Source: Mycobacterium marinum
Lineage (GTDB): Bacteria > Actinomycetota > Actinomycetes > Mycobacteriales > Mycobacteriaceae
DNA length: 64,000 bases
Assembly: GCF_003391395.1 (NCBI RefSeq)
Contig: NZ_CP024190.1
Span: 4,588,001 to 4,652,000 of the forward strand
Direction of reading: 5' to 3'
The notes under the pieces were generated by a model. That model did not search any database. It was not told the origin of the DNA and was given only the letters and a program-made list of their open reading frames with translations. The position numbers and the translations under genes are program-made. Shown piece after piece: positions 43,153 to 53,600 of the stretch; position 1 is the stretch's first letter; every line of letters begins with the position of its first letter.

Positions 43153-43322
43153 CGCCGTCGCGGCCGCAGAACCCTGCAGAGGCGCGCGGGCAGCATGTGC
43201 AGGAGCCAGGCGCGCAGCGGATACCTGAGTGGGATGTGGTCGCCGCCTGGGCAGCCACAGATGATGCAGCGCGCCTCGGGTGGGCCGGCGCGCCGCGCAA
43301 TGCTCATCTCACGCCAGTCCAC
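43149..43322 (-). CDS. 57-residue protein with CxxC zinc-like motif
   Basis: From GTG at 43322: contains RCIICGCPGGDHIPL, a Cys cluster with following His, and a basic tail (CRVLRPRRR). An internal ATG at codon 6 is an alternative start. The stop overlaps the start of the 41-residue membrane gene (ATGA), and the gene begins 18 bases after the minor tail gene. No clear ribosome-binding site, so translation may depend on coupling. No homologue recognised. Confidence 0.5.
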   Translation of the reverse strand: MDWREMSIARRAGPPEARCIICGCPGGDHIPLRYPLRAWLLHMLPARLCRVLRPRRR

Positions 43323-43340
43323 GCATGCACGGCTTGGCGG

Positions 43341-44012
43341 CTATCCATTGCCCGGATCCTGCTCAGCGGGAGGATCGGGATCTGGAGGTTCGGGCATCGT
43401 GAACGTCACCGGATCGCTGCTGGCGGAATTCCCGTAGCCGTCTGTGACTTTGACGACCGCGGTGTGTTCGCTAGTGGGCTCTAAGCCAGTAGCGGTGTGG
43501 GTGACACTGGCCCCGATGATCATGCCTTCAACCTTCGGACCGGGCGATTTGACCAGCGCCACGGCGGGTTCACTTTCGACAGGTTGGCCATCGATCGTGA
43601 CCGCGAAAATGAAGGGGCCGTTTATCGATGTCGGCTGAGCCACCGAGATTTCAGCCGTCCCGTCCGCGCTCGCCCTGACTGTGACCAACGATTCCCACTG
43701 CAGGGGAACCTCCTGGTGCCAAGCCGCGACCGCTTCGGGCCCAGTGAGGACTTGCACGTCCTGCAGGTCGTCGGAGAACACGATCCAGTAGCCGGGATTG
43801 GCCACAATGTCGGCGTTGCCCTTGGGCGTACGCAGAAACACGCGCCAGCCCGCCCCTCCACCGTCTAGATCTATGAGCTGAGCGTCAGCGTTAAATCTGC
43901 CGGTTTCCTTGAGCGTCTTCGCGAGCCCCATCACCTCGGCGGCGTTGGCATCGATAACTTGGATAGCACGGTATTCGCGAGGAGTTATTCGGGTTACATC
44001 GATCATGCCCAT
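43341..44012 (-). CDS. Minor tail protein with Ig-like C-terminal region
   Basis: A 223-residue protein. The N-terminal half (IDVTRITPREYRAIQVIDAN) is not recognised; the C-terminal half has beta-rich, Ig/fibronectin-like sequence (TATGLEPTSEHTAVVKVTDG, NSASSDPVTFTMPEP) and an acidic proline tail. Position between the tip protein and lysA suits an exposed tail appendage. Its composition returns to high GC compared with the neighbouring AT-rich end of the previous gene. Start ATG 44012, with ATG 44006 as alternative. Confidence 0.7.
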   Translation of the reverse strand: MGMIDVTRITPREYRAIQVIDANAAEVMGLAKTLKETGRFNADAQLIDLDGGGAGWRVFLRTPKGNADIVANPGYWIVFSDDLQDVQVLTGPEAVAAWHQEVPLQWESLVTVRASADGTAEISVAQPTSINGPFIFAVTIDGQPVESEPAVALVKSPGPKVEGMIIGASVTHTATGLEPTSEHTAVVKVTDGYGNSASSDPVTFTMPEPPDPDPPAEQDPGNG

Positions 44013-44027
44013 GCGACGACTTCCCTG

Positions 44028-47000
44028 TCAGTACTCATTGATAGACCTGACTCGTAGAGATAATGGTTGAGACCAGCCGGTGTTCTGCCGAACAAAGAAT
44101 CCGTACTGGTCTGGAATGGTGTGGGTGGATCGCGTCTGAAGCCATATCGATCGCCAATCGACGCCATTTATCGACACTTCGAAGTACCGGTCTGTCCCGT
44201 CCTCGCGGAACCGCATGAAATGCGGGAACTCTGGCCAGAAATTCAAACTCTGGTTAATATACGCAGCCGCCCCGCTGGTCGTGTACCCATTCCAATGCGC
44301 GACACCTATATAAGAACCAATTGTAGATACGCCAGAACTTTGTACCACAGACATCATAAGAATGTATCCGGTTGATGAGTTTCGTAGCAGCATGCCGCAA
44401 TGCCAGAAATCCGCAACTGCCGGTGGCGTTACCTCAAGATATGACTCGATAGAATAATTGCTTGTGTTCGCCATTGATCGCACAAACGCGTGTAGCTGGG
44501 TGTCGTCTCCACTGGAGCTTGGCGTCTCAATCAGTAGCGAGTCGTTGTCCAGAGTTAGGCTTGCTGATCCTTGGTTAACTGGCGTCCAGCCCGGATAAGG
44601 CGGGGCTATCCAGCGGTGTATTGGACCGCGACGCTCCCATTCCAGATCGGGGTTACCCCGCAGAATCAAGGGTGTGTCAGTTGGCCAATACTGCTCCGCA
44701 GAGGTATTTGGATTATCGGGTAACAGTGCCCAGCCACCGGGCACGACACCCGGGCCATATACACCCCATTGCGTATATCTTCCCGGAAGACCGATGTCGA
44801 GGGGTGGATCATCGTCAAATTCCGAATACCCGATGGACCGGTAATCTGAGCCTTTCTGCGATACCGGAACTGAATCAGTAATAGTGCCCTTCAAAATCCC
44901 ATTAACCGATACTTTGAAATTGTAGTCATCAGGTCCAACTGCGACCGATACCGATCGGCCTGGCAGAAAGTAGATTGGCCAACTGGCGCTACCAATAACG
45001 GTAGCTACACCAGATACAATGGCATAAATTGTACATCCGTTCGCGGCCACCTGAGCAAAAACGAAGGAGTCTCCCCCCTTTCGCAATAACAAGTGAGCGC
45101 TGATGTTACTCGGAATAATTGTTACAATTTGTTCATCTGTGGGGGTTTCGGCGGCATTATATTCTGCTATTGCATATGTTGTACCACCAATGACAATGGT
45201 GCCATCATCATCGAATTCACTCGGAAGTGAGCCATTGGGGTCGATCTCTACTGCCGCATTCAAATCCCCCACAGAGCCACTATTCGCCGAGGCTAATGCG
45301 GCTTGGATGGCCGAGATGTCGGCCGAATGCTGGCCCACGGTACTTGCGGAGTTCGCGGCGGCGGTAGCCACTGTTGCCGGCGTCGCCGCGGTAGCCCCGA
45401 AGCCGGGTATCCAGGCGTTGACGATCGTGTTCCACGCGCCCTGCACGGCCATCCCGAAGGCTGTGGCCACCACGCCCGCGTCGTTGAGTGCGTTGTTGAC
45501 CACATCGTCGATACCGTCCACCGCACCGGCAAGCGCGGCACCCACCTGCGCCGCCGTCGACTGAGCAGCATTGCTGATGATGTCGGCGATATCCCCAACA
45601 GCAGCACCAGCATTAGTGATCGCAGCCGGTAGAACTGCGCCTGTCGCCGCCCACCAGTCTTTGATCTGTTGCACCACAGTGTTTACCGGTGTCACAACCG
45701 ACCCGTTGAAGATGTCGCTGATCTGGGTGAGCATCGTCAACAAGCTGGCGATGAGCGTGCCGACCCCGGCTGCGTCGACCTGGAGCGCGTTCGCCACCAA
45801 ATCGCCGAGAGCGCCAATCGCGTCGACAGCGTTGCTGCTCGCGGTGGCCAGGAACGAAACCAGAGACGTGATGTTGGCCAGGCTCAGCCCCGACAGAAGG
45901 GCGGTGAAGTTGTCGGCCGCCTCAGCCGCCAGCGACAGCCCGGACGCGATGAAAGTCACCAGGTCGCTGAAGGTGTGCCCGGTCCCCAGGATGCCGTCGA
46001 TCATCGCCGCGAAGTTGCCGAACAACTCGGTCAAGTCGTCGACGAGTCCCTGGATGAAGCCTTTCTGCATCAGGTTGGTGCGGCGTATCGGGGCGTCGTC
46101 GAACCACACTTGGCCGGCGGTGGCGTTGCCGCTGACGTAAAGCCGTGTGCGGATTGTCGCCACCCCGGCCGGCACGGTGTAGGTGCCCGACAGGTGCGTC
46201 CAGCCTGCCGACGCCGCGGGCGAGGACACCGCCGCAATGTCGGTGGCCGACCCGCCGTCGGTCATCACCTGGAGCCTGAACGTTGACCCCGCCGCGGTCA
46301 CCCCCGACCACGTCAGCCAGCACTCGGGGGCGAACGTCTGCCCCTCCACCACAGGGATCTCGGTGCCCAGCAGCGCATGATTGGCGCCGTCGCAGTCCAC
46401 GGTGGCCGAGCCGGGCGCATTGCGCCCAACCAGATCCCACAGCCAGCCTTCCGGGTAGTCGACCAGCGGATCCAAGTCTTGCGGCGCCCACGCCGGCGAA
46501 TCCTCGGCGATCGAAGACGACTCGTCGAAGCTCGAATCCAGCTGCAGGTCCGGCTGCACCTCGCTGATACCGCCCAGCGGGATCAGCAGCCGCCCAATGA
46601 ACTGCTGCGCCGCGGCCAGAGGATTGAAGTTCGCGATAGCGAAGTTGATGCCGCCGAGGAACTTGATCAGGTTCGCCCACGGGGCGGTAAGCTGCGGCAG
46701 CGGGGAGTTCAGGACATCCTCGCCCGATCCCAAAATGTGCAGCACAGCGTTGGTGAAGTTGATGATCGACGTCAACTGCACGATCCACGGATCGATCGCG
46801 TCGGTGATGAACTCGACCGCGTTGCCGAACTTCTTGATGTCGATCGCCTCGAACAGCTTGATGATCGGCGCCAACGCCAAACCCAGCGGCCCCAAGCCGG
46901 CCGCGGTGATACCCAACGCGCCGAAGAACTCGTTGACGTTCGGCAACAGCCCGGTAACACCGTCGAACAGCTCGCCCACCGCGGTGACCAGAGCCTTGAC

Positions 47001-47486
47001 GTCGGCGACGAACTTCTCGTCGATACCGAACGCCTCAAGCCACGTGCCGATGAAATGGTTCAACAAGTCGGTCCATGCCTGCGTGGGCACCACGTAGCCG
47101 AAGAAGAACTTCTCGGCCGCCGCGATCAAGTTCAAGGGGAACGGCCCGTCACCGAACCCGAACAGTGCGCCCAGCGCGGGCAGGATGTAGGTCAGGTCGC
47201 CGAAGTCGAGCACACCCTGGGCCAGCTGGCCGCCGCCGAACAACACGACCAGATCGGAGATGAACTGCTGCAACTGCTGGATCGGGTTCTGGGTCGCCTC
47301 GTTGATGCCCTTTTGCATCTGCTTCTGATTGCTGGCCAGGAACCGGATCTGAGCCTGCTGCGTCTGCAGCATCCGCGAGATTTCCTCGGCGCTCTTCGGC
47401 GTCTGCTCGCGGCCGTCGGTGATCGACGTCAGCGTCCGCTCCTGCGGCGAGCTGTAGGGGGCGCCGCCGAACCCGGGCGGGCTCAC
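44028..47486 (-). CDS. Large minor tail protein, probable tip/receptor-binding protein
   Basis: A 1152-residue structural protein. GTG start at 47486 overlaps the preceding stop as GTGA; the open frame further upstream lies within that gene. The N-terminal part (PYSSPQERTLTSITDGREQT, then long hydrophobic and helical stretches) is shared with mycobacteriophage minor tail proteins. The middle carries carbohydrate-binding-like beta segments (about 400-480, with TVDCDGANHALLGTEIPVVE and VWFDDAPIRRTN). From about residue 735 to the end the DNA is much more AT-rich and the sequence becomes a lectin/concanavalin-like beta region (LTLDNDSLLIETPSSSGDDT). That distal part is the likely host-binding domain, recently acquired. 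Confidence 0.8.
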   Translation of the reverse strand: MSPPGFGGAPYSSPQERTLTSITDGREQTPKSAEEISRMLQTQQAQIRFLASNQKQMQKGINEATQNPIQQLQQFISDLVVLFGGGQLAQGVLDFGDLTYILPALGALFGFGDGPFPLNLIAAAEKFFFGYVVPTQAWTDLLNHFIGTWLEAFGIDEKFVADVKALVTAVGELFDGVTGLLPNVNEFFGALGITAAGLGPLGLALAPIIKLFEAIDIKKFGNAVEFITDAIDPWIVQLTSIINFTNAVLHILGSGEDVLNSPLPQLTAPWANLIKFLGGINFAIANFNPLAAAQQFIGRLLIPLGGISEVQPDLQLDSSFDESSSIAEDSPAWAPQDLDPLVDYPEGWLWDLVGRNAPGSATVDCDGANHALLGTEIPVVEGQTFAPECWLTWSGVTAAGSTFRLQVMTDGGSATDIAAVSSPAASAGWTHLSGTYTVPAGVATIRTRLYVSGNATAGQVWFDDAPIRRTNLMQKGFIQGLVDDLTELFGNFAAMIDGILGTGHTFSDLVTFIASGLSLAAEAADNFTALLSGLSLANITSLVSFLATASSNAVDAIGALGDLVANALQVDAAGVGTLIASLLTMLTQISDIFNGSVVTPVNTVVQQIKDWWAATGAVLPAAITNAGAAVGDIADIISNAAQSTAAQVGAALAGAVDGIDDVVNNALNDAGVVATAFGMAVQGAWNTIVNAWIPGFGATAATPATVATAAANSASTVGQHSADISAIQAALASANSGSVGDLNAAVEIDPNGSLPSEFDDDGTIVIGGTTYAIAEYNAAETPTDEQIVTIIPSNISAHLLLRKGGDSFVFAQVAANGCTIYAIVSGVATVIGSASWPIYFLPGRSVSVAVGPDDYNFKVSVNGILKGTITDSVPVSQKGSDYRSIGYSEFDDDPPLDIGLPGRYTQWGVYGPGVVPGGWALLPDNPNTSAEQYWPTDTPLILRGNPDLEWERRGPIHRWIAPPYPGWTPVNQGSASLTLDNDSLLIETPSSSGDDTQLHAFVRSMANTSNYSIESYLEVTPPAVADFWHCGMLLRNSSTGYILMMSVVQSSGVSTIGSYIGVAHWNGYTTSGAAAYINQSLNFWPEFPHFMRFREDGTDRYFEVSINGVDWRSIWLQTRSTHTIPDQYGFFVRQNTGWSQPLSLRVRSINEY

Positions 47487-49276
47487 AGCACCATCTCCGC
47501 GTCGTCGAACCACACCTGGCCGGCCGTCATGCCGGCACCGACATACAGGCCCAACGCGCAGCGCGTGTTCGGCGGGATCGCGATCAGCTTGCCGCCCAGC
47601 CTGGTCCACGGCACCATGCCGCGCGGGCTCACGCTGCCCACCATGAACGCCTGGGTCGGCGTCAGGTCATCGTCGTAGAACTGGGCGAACACCTGCACAG
47701 CGGCCCCGGACGAGACGGCGTTGGAGCATTTCACCGACGCCCGCACGGGGAAGATCTGGAATGGGCTGAGCCCGAACGGCTGCGTTATCAGGTAGTGGTC
47801 GCCGCCGTCGGCGACGACGGTGGCCGAGCCGAGCCGGTTCGCGCCCTGGCCGGCGTCGTGGGACCATCCCCCGCCGCTGGCGGTCCAGCCGGTCAGGTTG
47901 AAGTCGAAGCCGGGGTTGCCGACGATGTTGGACACACCGCTGGGGAAGAAGATTGGATCGTAGTTGAACGCGCCTTCTGCCTTGAGCGTGAGCTTGCAGA
48001 TGTTTTTGGTGTCATCGATGCCGATCGCAATGATCTTGTGCGCCAGCGCAATATCGCCGACCCAGGGCATGAATCCGGATACCGTGATCGTATCGCCGAC
48101 ATCGTAGGATCCGAACGGGGCGTTCGGATGGTTCATGTCGACGGTGATCTCTTCCCAATACGCCGGGGTCTGGCGGCGCGCCAACCGCTTGTGCGCCCAG
48201 GACGCGGCGCGTTCGTTGGAGTCGATGAACCCGTCTGTCTCGTCGAGGTATCGGCGTAGCCGGTCCGGGTCGGCGTTGGCCAGCTCGTAGGAGGCCTCCA
48301 TGCCGGGGAACCAGCCCGACACCCCGACGTCGCTGATCCAATCGATCTGGGTTTCGATGTGCGGCTTGGCCGATAGGACGTTCTCGTTGATGACGAACGC
48401 CAGGTTGGTCTGGATCAGACCAAGGCGGGGATAGCCGAGCTCGATCTTCTTGACCACATTGGTGCGGGCTGCGTTCCACTGCGAGCGTTCGGCGTAGTCG
48501 AATGGAGTATCGCGCGCCAGGGCGTCGATGTAGTCGCCGCAGTCCAGCTTGTCTTGCGCCCGTATGAATGTGGCGAAAAAGTTGAGGTTCAACAGGTCTC
48601 CGTCGAACGCGTACCCGGGCAGCTGGATCACACCGGAGGTTTGCGGGAATACTTCGACGCCTAGGTCACCGTTGGGGAAGTCGTGCTGGATGTGGTCCCA
48701 GATCGCGACCACCGGCCGGAACACATCGTTGGCGAGCCAGTTGATGTCCTCAAGCCACGGGGTTTTCTTCGGGTAGCAGGAGAAGCCTTTGGCTTTCAGG
48801 TGCAGGATGCCGGTCTTTTCGTCGATCTCGGATGGCTGCACGATCGCGCTGATCCAGACGCGGCGCTTGCCGAGCATGACCCGTTCGATGTGGATGAGGT
48901 GGCCCCACGGCTTGAAGACGACGCCGGCAACTGAGTCGTCGTGGAAGTCGACGTCGCATTGGATGTCGGCCGGCGCCGACAGGGCGCGCTGGTGGACCAG
49001 GTTGGTGACGGTCAGGTCGGGGATGACGATCTGGCCGCTGCGGATTTCCTGCACGATGACACGCCAGCGCGGCGGGTCGATGATGTATTCGCCGTTGTCG
49101 GCGGTCGCCCGGCGCAGGCTCCAATCGAAGCCGCCGGACGCGGTGGCGGTCTTGGGGCTCAGCGCCACCGCGGTGGCGGCCCATTCGAAGATTCCCGATG
49201 CGGATGCGTGGGAGGGGCGCACCGCGACAGCGGTGCCGGCCCACCCGTATGTGCCGGACGCTGTGGCTGTGGCCAT
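47483..49276 (-). CDS. Minor tail protein (Gp37-like/baseplate type)
   Basis: A 597-residue protein. The N-terminus has three imperfect repeats of an ATASGxxxWxxTAVALxP pattern (GTYGWAGTAVAV, GIFEWAATAVAL, GGFDWSLRR). The central region (ILHLKAKGFSCYPKKTPWLE to KLTLKAEGAFNYDP) resembles the siphovirus ReqiPepy6 Gp37-like tail domain. The C-terminal part is a carbohydrate-binding-like module (GNPGFDFNLTGWTASGGGWS and VWFDDAEMVL). A VWFDDA segment also occurs in the next tail protein, suggesting shared modules. Follows the distal tail gene in typical order. Confidence 0.8.
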   Translation of the reverse strand: MATATASGTYGWAGTAVAVRPSHASASGIFEWAATAVALSPKTATASGGFDWSLRRATADNGEYIIDPPRWRVIVQEIRSGQIVIPDLTVTNLVHQRALSAPADIQCDVDFHDDSVAGVVFKPWGHLIHIERVMLGKRRVWISAIVQPSEIDEKTGILHLKAKGFSCYPKKTPWLEDINWLANDVFRPVVAIWDHIQHDFPNGDLGVEVFPQTSGVIQLPGYAFDGDLLNLNFFATFIRAQDKLDCGDYIDALARDTPFDYAERSQWNAARTNVVKKIELGYPRLGLIQTNLAFVINENVLSAKPHIETQIDWISDVGVSGWFPGMEASYELANADPDRLRRYLDETDGFIDSNERAASWAHKRLARRQTPAYWEEITVDMNHPNAPFGSYDVGDTITVSGFMPWVGDIALAHKIIAIGIDDTKNICKLTLKAEGAFNYDPIFFPSGVSNIVGNPGFDFNLTGWTASGGGWSHDAGQGANRLGSATVVADGGDHYLITQPFGLSPFQIFPVRASVKCSNAVSSGAAVQVFAQFYDDDLTPTQAFMVGSVSPRGMVPWTRLGGKLIAIPPNTRCALGLYVGAGMTAGQVWFDDAEMVL

Positions 49277-49279
49277 CGG

Positions 49280-49636
49280 CTAGCTCGAGGATCCGTTCAG
49301 TGCGAGGGATGTGATGGCGATGGACCCGGTGGCGTCGAAGGTGAGATCACCGGATAGCTCGAAGTTGCCGTACCAGATGCCGGATCCGGTTGTGTTGGAC
49401 CACAGCGACACCCATGTGCATGGCCCGTTGGGTGTTCCGCCGGAGAAGTTGAGGTTGGCGGCCAGGTCGAAGTCTCCGTCCGCGTCGGGCGTCGTCCATG
49501 CGGGTACGACCATGGCTGCGCTGGACGCGTTGGCGGCCCCACCGGTGCCCGGGTTATCGGTGTGGGCTTTCGCCCCGCCCAGGGCCAGGCGGATCGCGTT
49601 GGCGCCGACCAGCATGGCGGCATCAGAAAGCGGCAT
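49280..49636 (-). CDS. Small minor tail / fibre-like protein
   Basis: A 118-residue protein. An N-terminal helix (DAAMLVGANAIRLALGGAKA) precedes a beta-rich part (CTWVSLWSNTTGSGIWYGN, LSGDLTFDATGSIAITSLAL). No named family is recalled, but similar small beta proteins accompany minor tail genes in mycobacteriophages. The ATG overlaps the stop of the 44-codon gene (TAATG), and the next gene begins three bases after its stop. Confidence 0.7.
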   Translation of the reverse strand: MPLSDAAMLVGANAIRLALGGAKAHTDNPGTGGAANASSAAMVVPAWTTPDADGDFDLAANLNFSGGTPNGPCTWVSLWSNTTGSGIWYGNFELSGDLTFDATGSIAITSLALNGSSS

Positions 49637-49770
49637 TAGTTTCGACCACCTGTGTTGTGGGCTACCAGCCTGCCTAAATCGGTAGGTTCCCAGAGTGCTT
49701 CAGACGTCTGGCGCATTAGCCCTTTTACCTCAAGGGATTTCAATACGGCTTCGACTTGTTCTTTGCTCAT
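49636..49770 (-). CDS. 44-residue winged-helix-like small protein
   Basis: Encodes MSKEQVEAVLKSLEVKGLMR followed by QTSEALWEPTDLGRLVAHNT and a short end. The helix-helix-strand arrangement (short HTH, then TDLGR) resembles a minimal winged helix. The ATG at 49770 follows GAGGGAG; longer frames lack a ribosome-binding site. A DNA-binding fold among tail genes is unusual and may instead be structural. Confidence 0.6.
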   Translation of the reverse strand: MSKEQVEAVLKSLEVKGLMRQTSEALWEPTDLGRLVAHNTGGRN

Positions 49771-49784
49771 CAGGTGCAGCTCCC

Positions 49785-50648
49785 TCAGAAGATGTGGTAG
49801 GCGTCGCGCCACACCACGAGGCACTTGCTGTCAACGCCGGTCAGGGTGGCCGACCAGGACATTGGGATCGATGTGTTCGGCGGAAGTTTCGGCTGGTCCA
49901 GGTACTTGGTGTTGCCGATCAGCTTGGTGCGCAAGTTGATTCCGTGATTGCTGATGACGCGCCGCTGCCACGGGTAGGAGCTGATCTCGACGAAGTCCCC
50001 GGCCAAGATGTCGCCGTTGAAAATGAAGTTGTCGACGCCGACGTCGATGACCGGGTTGTGCATCGGCCCATACAGCAGGATCCGGTACCAGGCTTGCGCG
50101 TCCCCACCAGCACGCGTGTAGTAGACGGGCTCGGCGTCGTTGATCAGCGACACCACCGTCTCGGTATCGTCGTAGGACAGGGTGTCGATGCGCGCATACT
50201 CGGCGGTCACCTTGTGGAACTGCGACGTCTGTGTCTTTCGGGTGTAGTCGAATTTCCTTGGGCGGCCGTAGATTCGGCGCGTCGACCCGTATCCGTCGCA
50301 GAAGATCAGCGGCTTGAGCTCGCCCCACTGCTTACGCACATCGTCGGCTTTCCATTCCTTCTGCAGCGCGGTCAGCAGCCTCGACGACTTCAACACCAGA
50401 TCGGCGGGAAGGATGCCGGCGATGTAGCTGACCGGGGCGTTGTCCTTCACCCCGATCGTGAAGGTGATCGGCGTCCCCTGCAGGGTGTCCTGGCCCATGC
50501 GGGTCTCATCTGCCAGCGGAACCTGGGAGTCCTGGTCCTTCACGTTGTAGGACTGCGGTTTGACCCCGAACACCGGGTATTGGGTGTGGGCTCCGAAAAC
50601 CAGGTCTCCCAGCTGGTATTGGAAGGGGCGAAGGTTGCGGGTGACCAT
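49785..50648 (-). CDS. Distal tail (Dit-like) minor tail protein
   Basis: A 287-residue protein starting MVTRNLRPFQYQLGDLVFGA, with an ATG overlapping the tape measure stop (TGATG). This first gene after the tape measure in siphoviruses encodes the distal tail protein that joins the tube to the tip. Beta-rich sequence (TLQGTPITFTIGVKDNAPV and GRPRKFDYTRKTQTSQF) fits Dit N-terminal domains. Confidence 0.82.
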   Translation of the reverse strand: MVTRNLRPFQYQLGDLVFGAHTQYPVFGVKPQSYNVKDQDSQVPLADETRMGQDTLQGTPITFTIGVKDNAPVSYIAGILPADLVLKSSRLLTALQKEWKADDVRKQWGELKPLIFCDGYGSTRRIYGRPRKFDYTRKTQTSQFHKVTAEYARIDTLSYDDTETVVSLINDAEPVYYTRAGGDAQAWYRILLYGPMHNPVIDVGVDNFIFNGDILAGDFVEISSYPWQRRVISNHGINLRTKLIGNTKYLDQPKLPPNTSIPMSWSATLTGVDSKCLVVWRDAYHIF

Positions 50649-53600
50649 CAGAAGTTCGACGGGGCTAGTGCACCTGTGGTGCCGCTCGTGTTGACCATCC
50701 ACACCACCTCCCGAAGCATCTCCCCCGCCGGCTGGCCGGGCCCGGCATAGACGTTGAGTTGCTGATTGACTTGCGGGTTGGGGTTGCCGCCCCCGTACCC
50801 GTAGGCGGCGTTGAGGAGCCCGGGTACGGCGAGCGCGTTCTGGTTGCCGGGATTGTCGCGGCTGTAGGACAGCAGTTGTCCGGTGTTGGTGTTGAGCAGG
50901 AATCGAACGTCACCCATCAGCGGTGTGCCGCCGGGGCCGGCCACCAGATTCGACAGCAGCCGCCCAAAGTAGGTGCCGGCAACATGGTAGGCCTGCTGGC
51001 TGAAGTCGATGGCGGCGTTGACGGCCTGCAGGGCGCCTGACACGAGCTGGGAGATCATGCCGGCCAGCTCGAAGGCCTGGCCGACCGCGGCCACCGCGGC
51101 GCCCGGGTCACCGCCCGTCGGCCCCGAACCGGCCGATGCCGCCCCCTGGCCGGCGACCGAGATCACCGACCCGATCGACTGCAGGATGCTGCCCGTCGCC
51201 GAGGCGATCTGGGCGGCGAACGTGATGTACTTCTGCATGTCATCGACGATCGCGTTGATGTCCTCGGTGTTGCGCACACCGTAAACGAGCCGGTCAGCGA
51301 TGTCTTGAGTCGCCGTAAGCGAATCCAAACCACCCTGAATCGCCTGGATCACACCGGTGATCGCGTTCGCCGCCCCACCACCGAGCGCCTGCGCAACCTG
51401 CAAGCCCTGAGAGAATGACGTCGGCCCCTGGGCGAACCCAGTCGACTGCGCAATCTGACTCTGAGTCGCCTGCAACGCCCGGATCGTGTTCTCGTTACCA
51501 ATCGCATCCTGCGCCTTCAACCCAGAGATCGTGGTGTCAATCCCGGTCAACGCCTGCAGCACCGTCGCATCAGATGCGCCCGGCGTACGGGCAGCGCCGA
51601 TCTGGGCTGCAAGGTCCGGGTTGCCCGCCAGAAAGGACTGCAGCAGCCGGTCATTAGCCGACAGGTTGCTACTGTCCAGCAGCTGGTCCACCGTCTTACC
51701 CGACGGCAGCACCAGTCCCCCGCTGGTGCGGCCAGCCGACGAACCCAACCCGCCGGCACCCGGCAGCACGCCCTGCACGGGGATGACCTTGCCGTCGGAG
51801 GTCAGCATCACCGGCGGCACATCCGTCGCCCAGTGAACGTGATCAGTGTGACCCGGTAGGTCGCCGCCGTAATAGCCCGGGCCTACCGTCTGTCCGCTGG
51901 CGATGCCGTAGTCGCGCGAACCGCGGTAGATCAGCTGAAGCGTCTGCGATGCGAGGTTCGACGAGATGAACTGTGCGAGAGCCTCCCTGCCGGCCGCGGG
52001 ACCGTTGAAGTCGAACGCGAAACCCATCTGGTGCAGACTGCCGCCGCTGGCATACGTCGATGCCGTCAACCCGAACGCGGCGGCAAGCTGCTGCGCCCAC
52101 GCCGGCACCTGATACGCCCCGGGCCCGCTCGTCGGGTACAGCGTCGGCAGACCGCCGATAGCCTTGATGCCGGCCTCAACATTCGGGGCATTGGGAACCT
52201 GGCCGGCCCGCGACGCGGCGTTGAGCCCGATCCCAGAACTCGGCAGCGGCGTACCAGGCGGCACCGAGATCGAACCATCGTGGCCGACCTTCGTTCCCGG
52301 CGGCAACGCGATCCCCGTGGTCGGCACACCACCGCCACCAGTGACCTGCTGCCAAGACGGGCCCTTCACACCGGGGCCGAACTGCTGCAGGATCTGGCTG
52401 GCCAACCCCAGCTTGTTGCTGACCGCATTCCAATAGTCCGAGCCCTGCGCCCCGCCGCCCAGCTGCGGGTTCTGGGTGAGCACCGCGGCCAGCAGCGGAT
52501 TCGTCGGATTCTTCTCCAGCTGCTTCACGAATGCGTTGTAGAACGCGTTGATCGCATAGTTCGGATCGTTGACCTGATCCAAAGTCCCCCAGCCCGAACT
52601 CGGCGACTGCTGGTACAGGCCCGACACCAGACCCGCGCTGCCCTGCACACCACCGGAGATCGTCGGGTTGAAACCGCTCTCGGCGGCCGCGACCGCCAGC
52701 GCAGTCTGAATGTCGGCGTCGCTGAGACCGCGGGCCCGGCCGGCCGCAATGATGGCCTGCTGGATCTGCTCTTTACTCGAGCTCGCCGACAGCCCAAGCG
52801 GGGTCTGCTGCTGCCCGCCCGCGCCGGACGCGCCCGCGCCCGCGCCCAGCACATCACGCCAGCTCGGCCCCTTGTTCGCGTCCTGCAACGCCTGCCGCTG
52901 CAGATCCGCCTGCTGCTGCGCCGCGAACTGTGCCGCCGGGATCTTGCGCCACGTCTGCGCGTTGGCCCCGGGCAGCATCCCCATCACCTGCATCAGCGGC
53001 TGCAACCCCTGCTGGTAGGCCAGGTTGAACCCGTTCTGGAACACCGAAAGCAGGTTGCCCAGATCCTTCGCCAAGCCCTTGAGCCCGCGATTGTCGGGGA
53101 ACTGGTGGCGCAGGTAGGCGTCGAGGATGCTGTTGTCGGCGCCTGCGATGTTGTCGGGAAGCAGGGCGCCGCCGGCAGTTTCCAGCCCGCCGGGCAGCGG
53201 TGCCCGGCCGCCGCCCAGCCCGCCGCTTGCCGCGGCCGCCGTCGACGCCGCAGCAGAAGCGATCGCAGGCTGTGCAGCCATCATTCCGGCCGCCATGTCC
53301 TGCACCATCTTCTGGCCGCGGATCAGCGTGTATCCGGCGCCCGAGAACGGGCCTTCCTTGGCTGGCGAGCTCTGGAACCACGATGCGATCCGGTCGACAA
53401 TCCCCTTCGCGGCGTTCCGCAGGCCACTAAGACCGGTGGCGTCCAGCATGCCCTGGATCAAGCCGTGCACCAGGTTCTTGCCCCAATCCAGAGCCTTGCC
53501 CGGCAGGTCTTTGAAGAAGCCAGCGATGGCATCGCCGATACCCGACAGGTTCTTGGGCAGGTCGCCGATGAAGTCGGCGATCCCGTTACCCACCGTCAGG

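Noticed and set aside
47487..47609. Upstream extension of the large tail protein to 47609
   Set aside because: It overlaps the preceding tail gene for over 120 bases and does not look like protein; the GTG at 47486 makes a four-base overlap.
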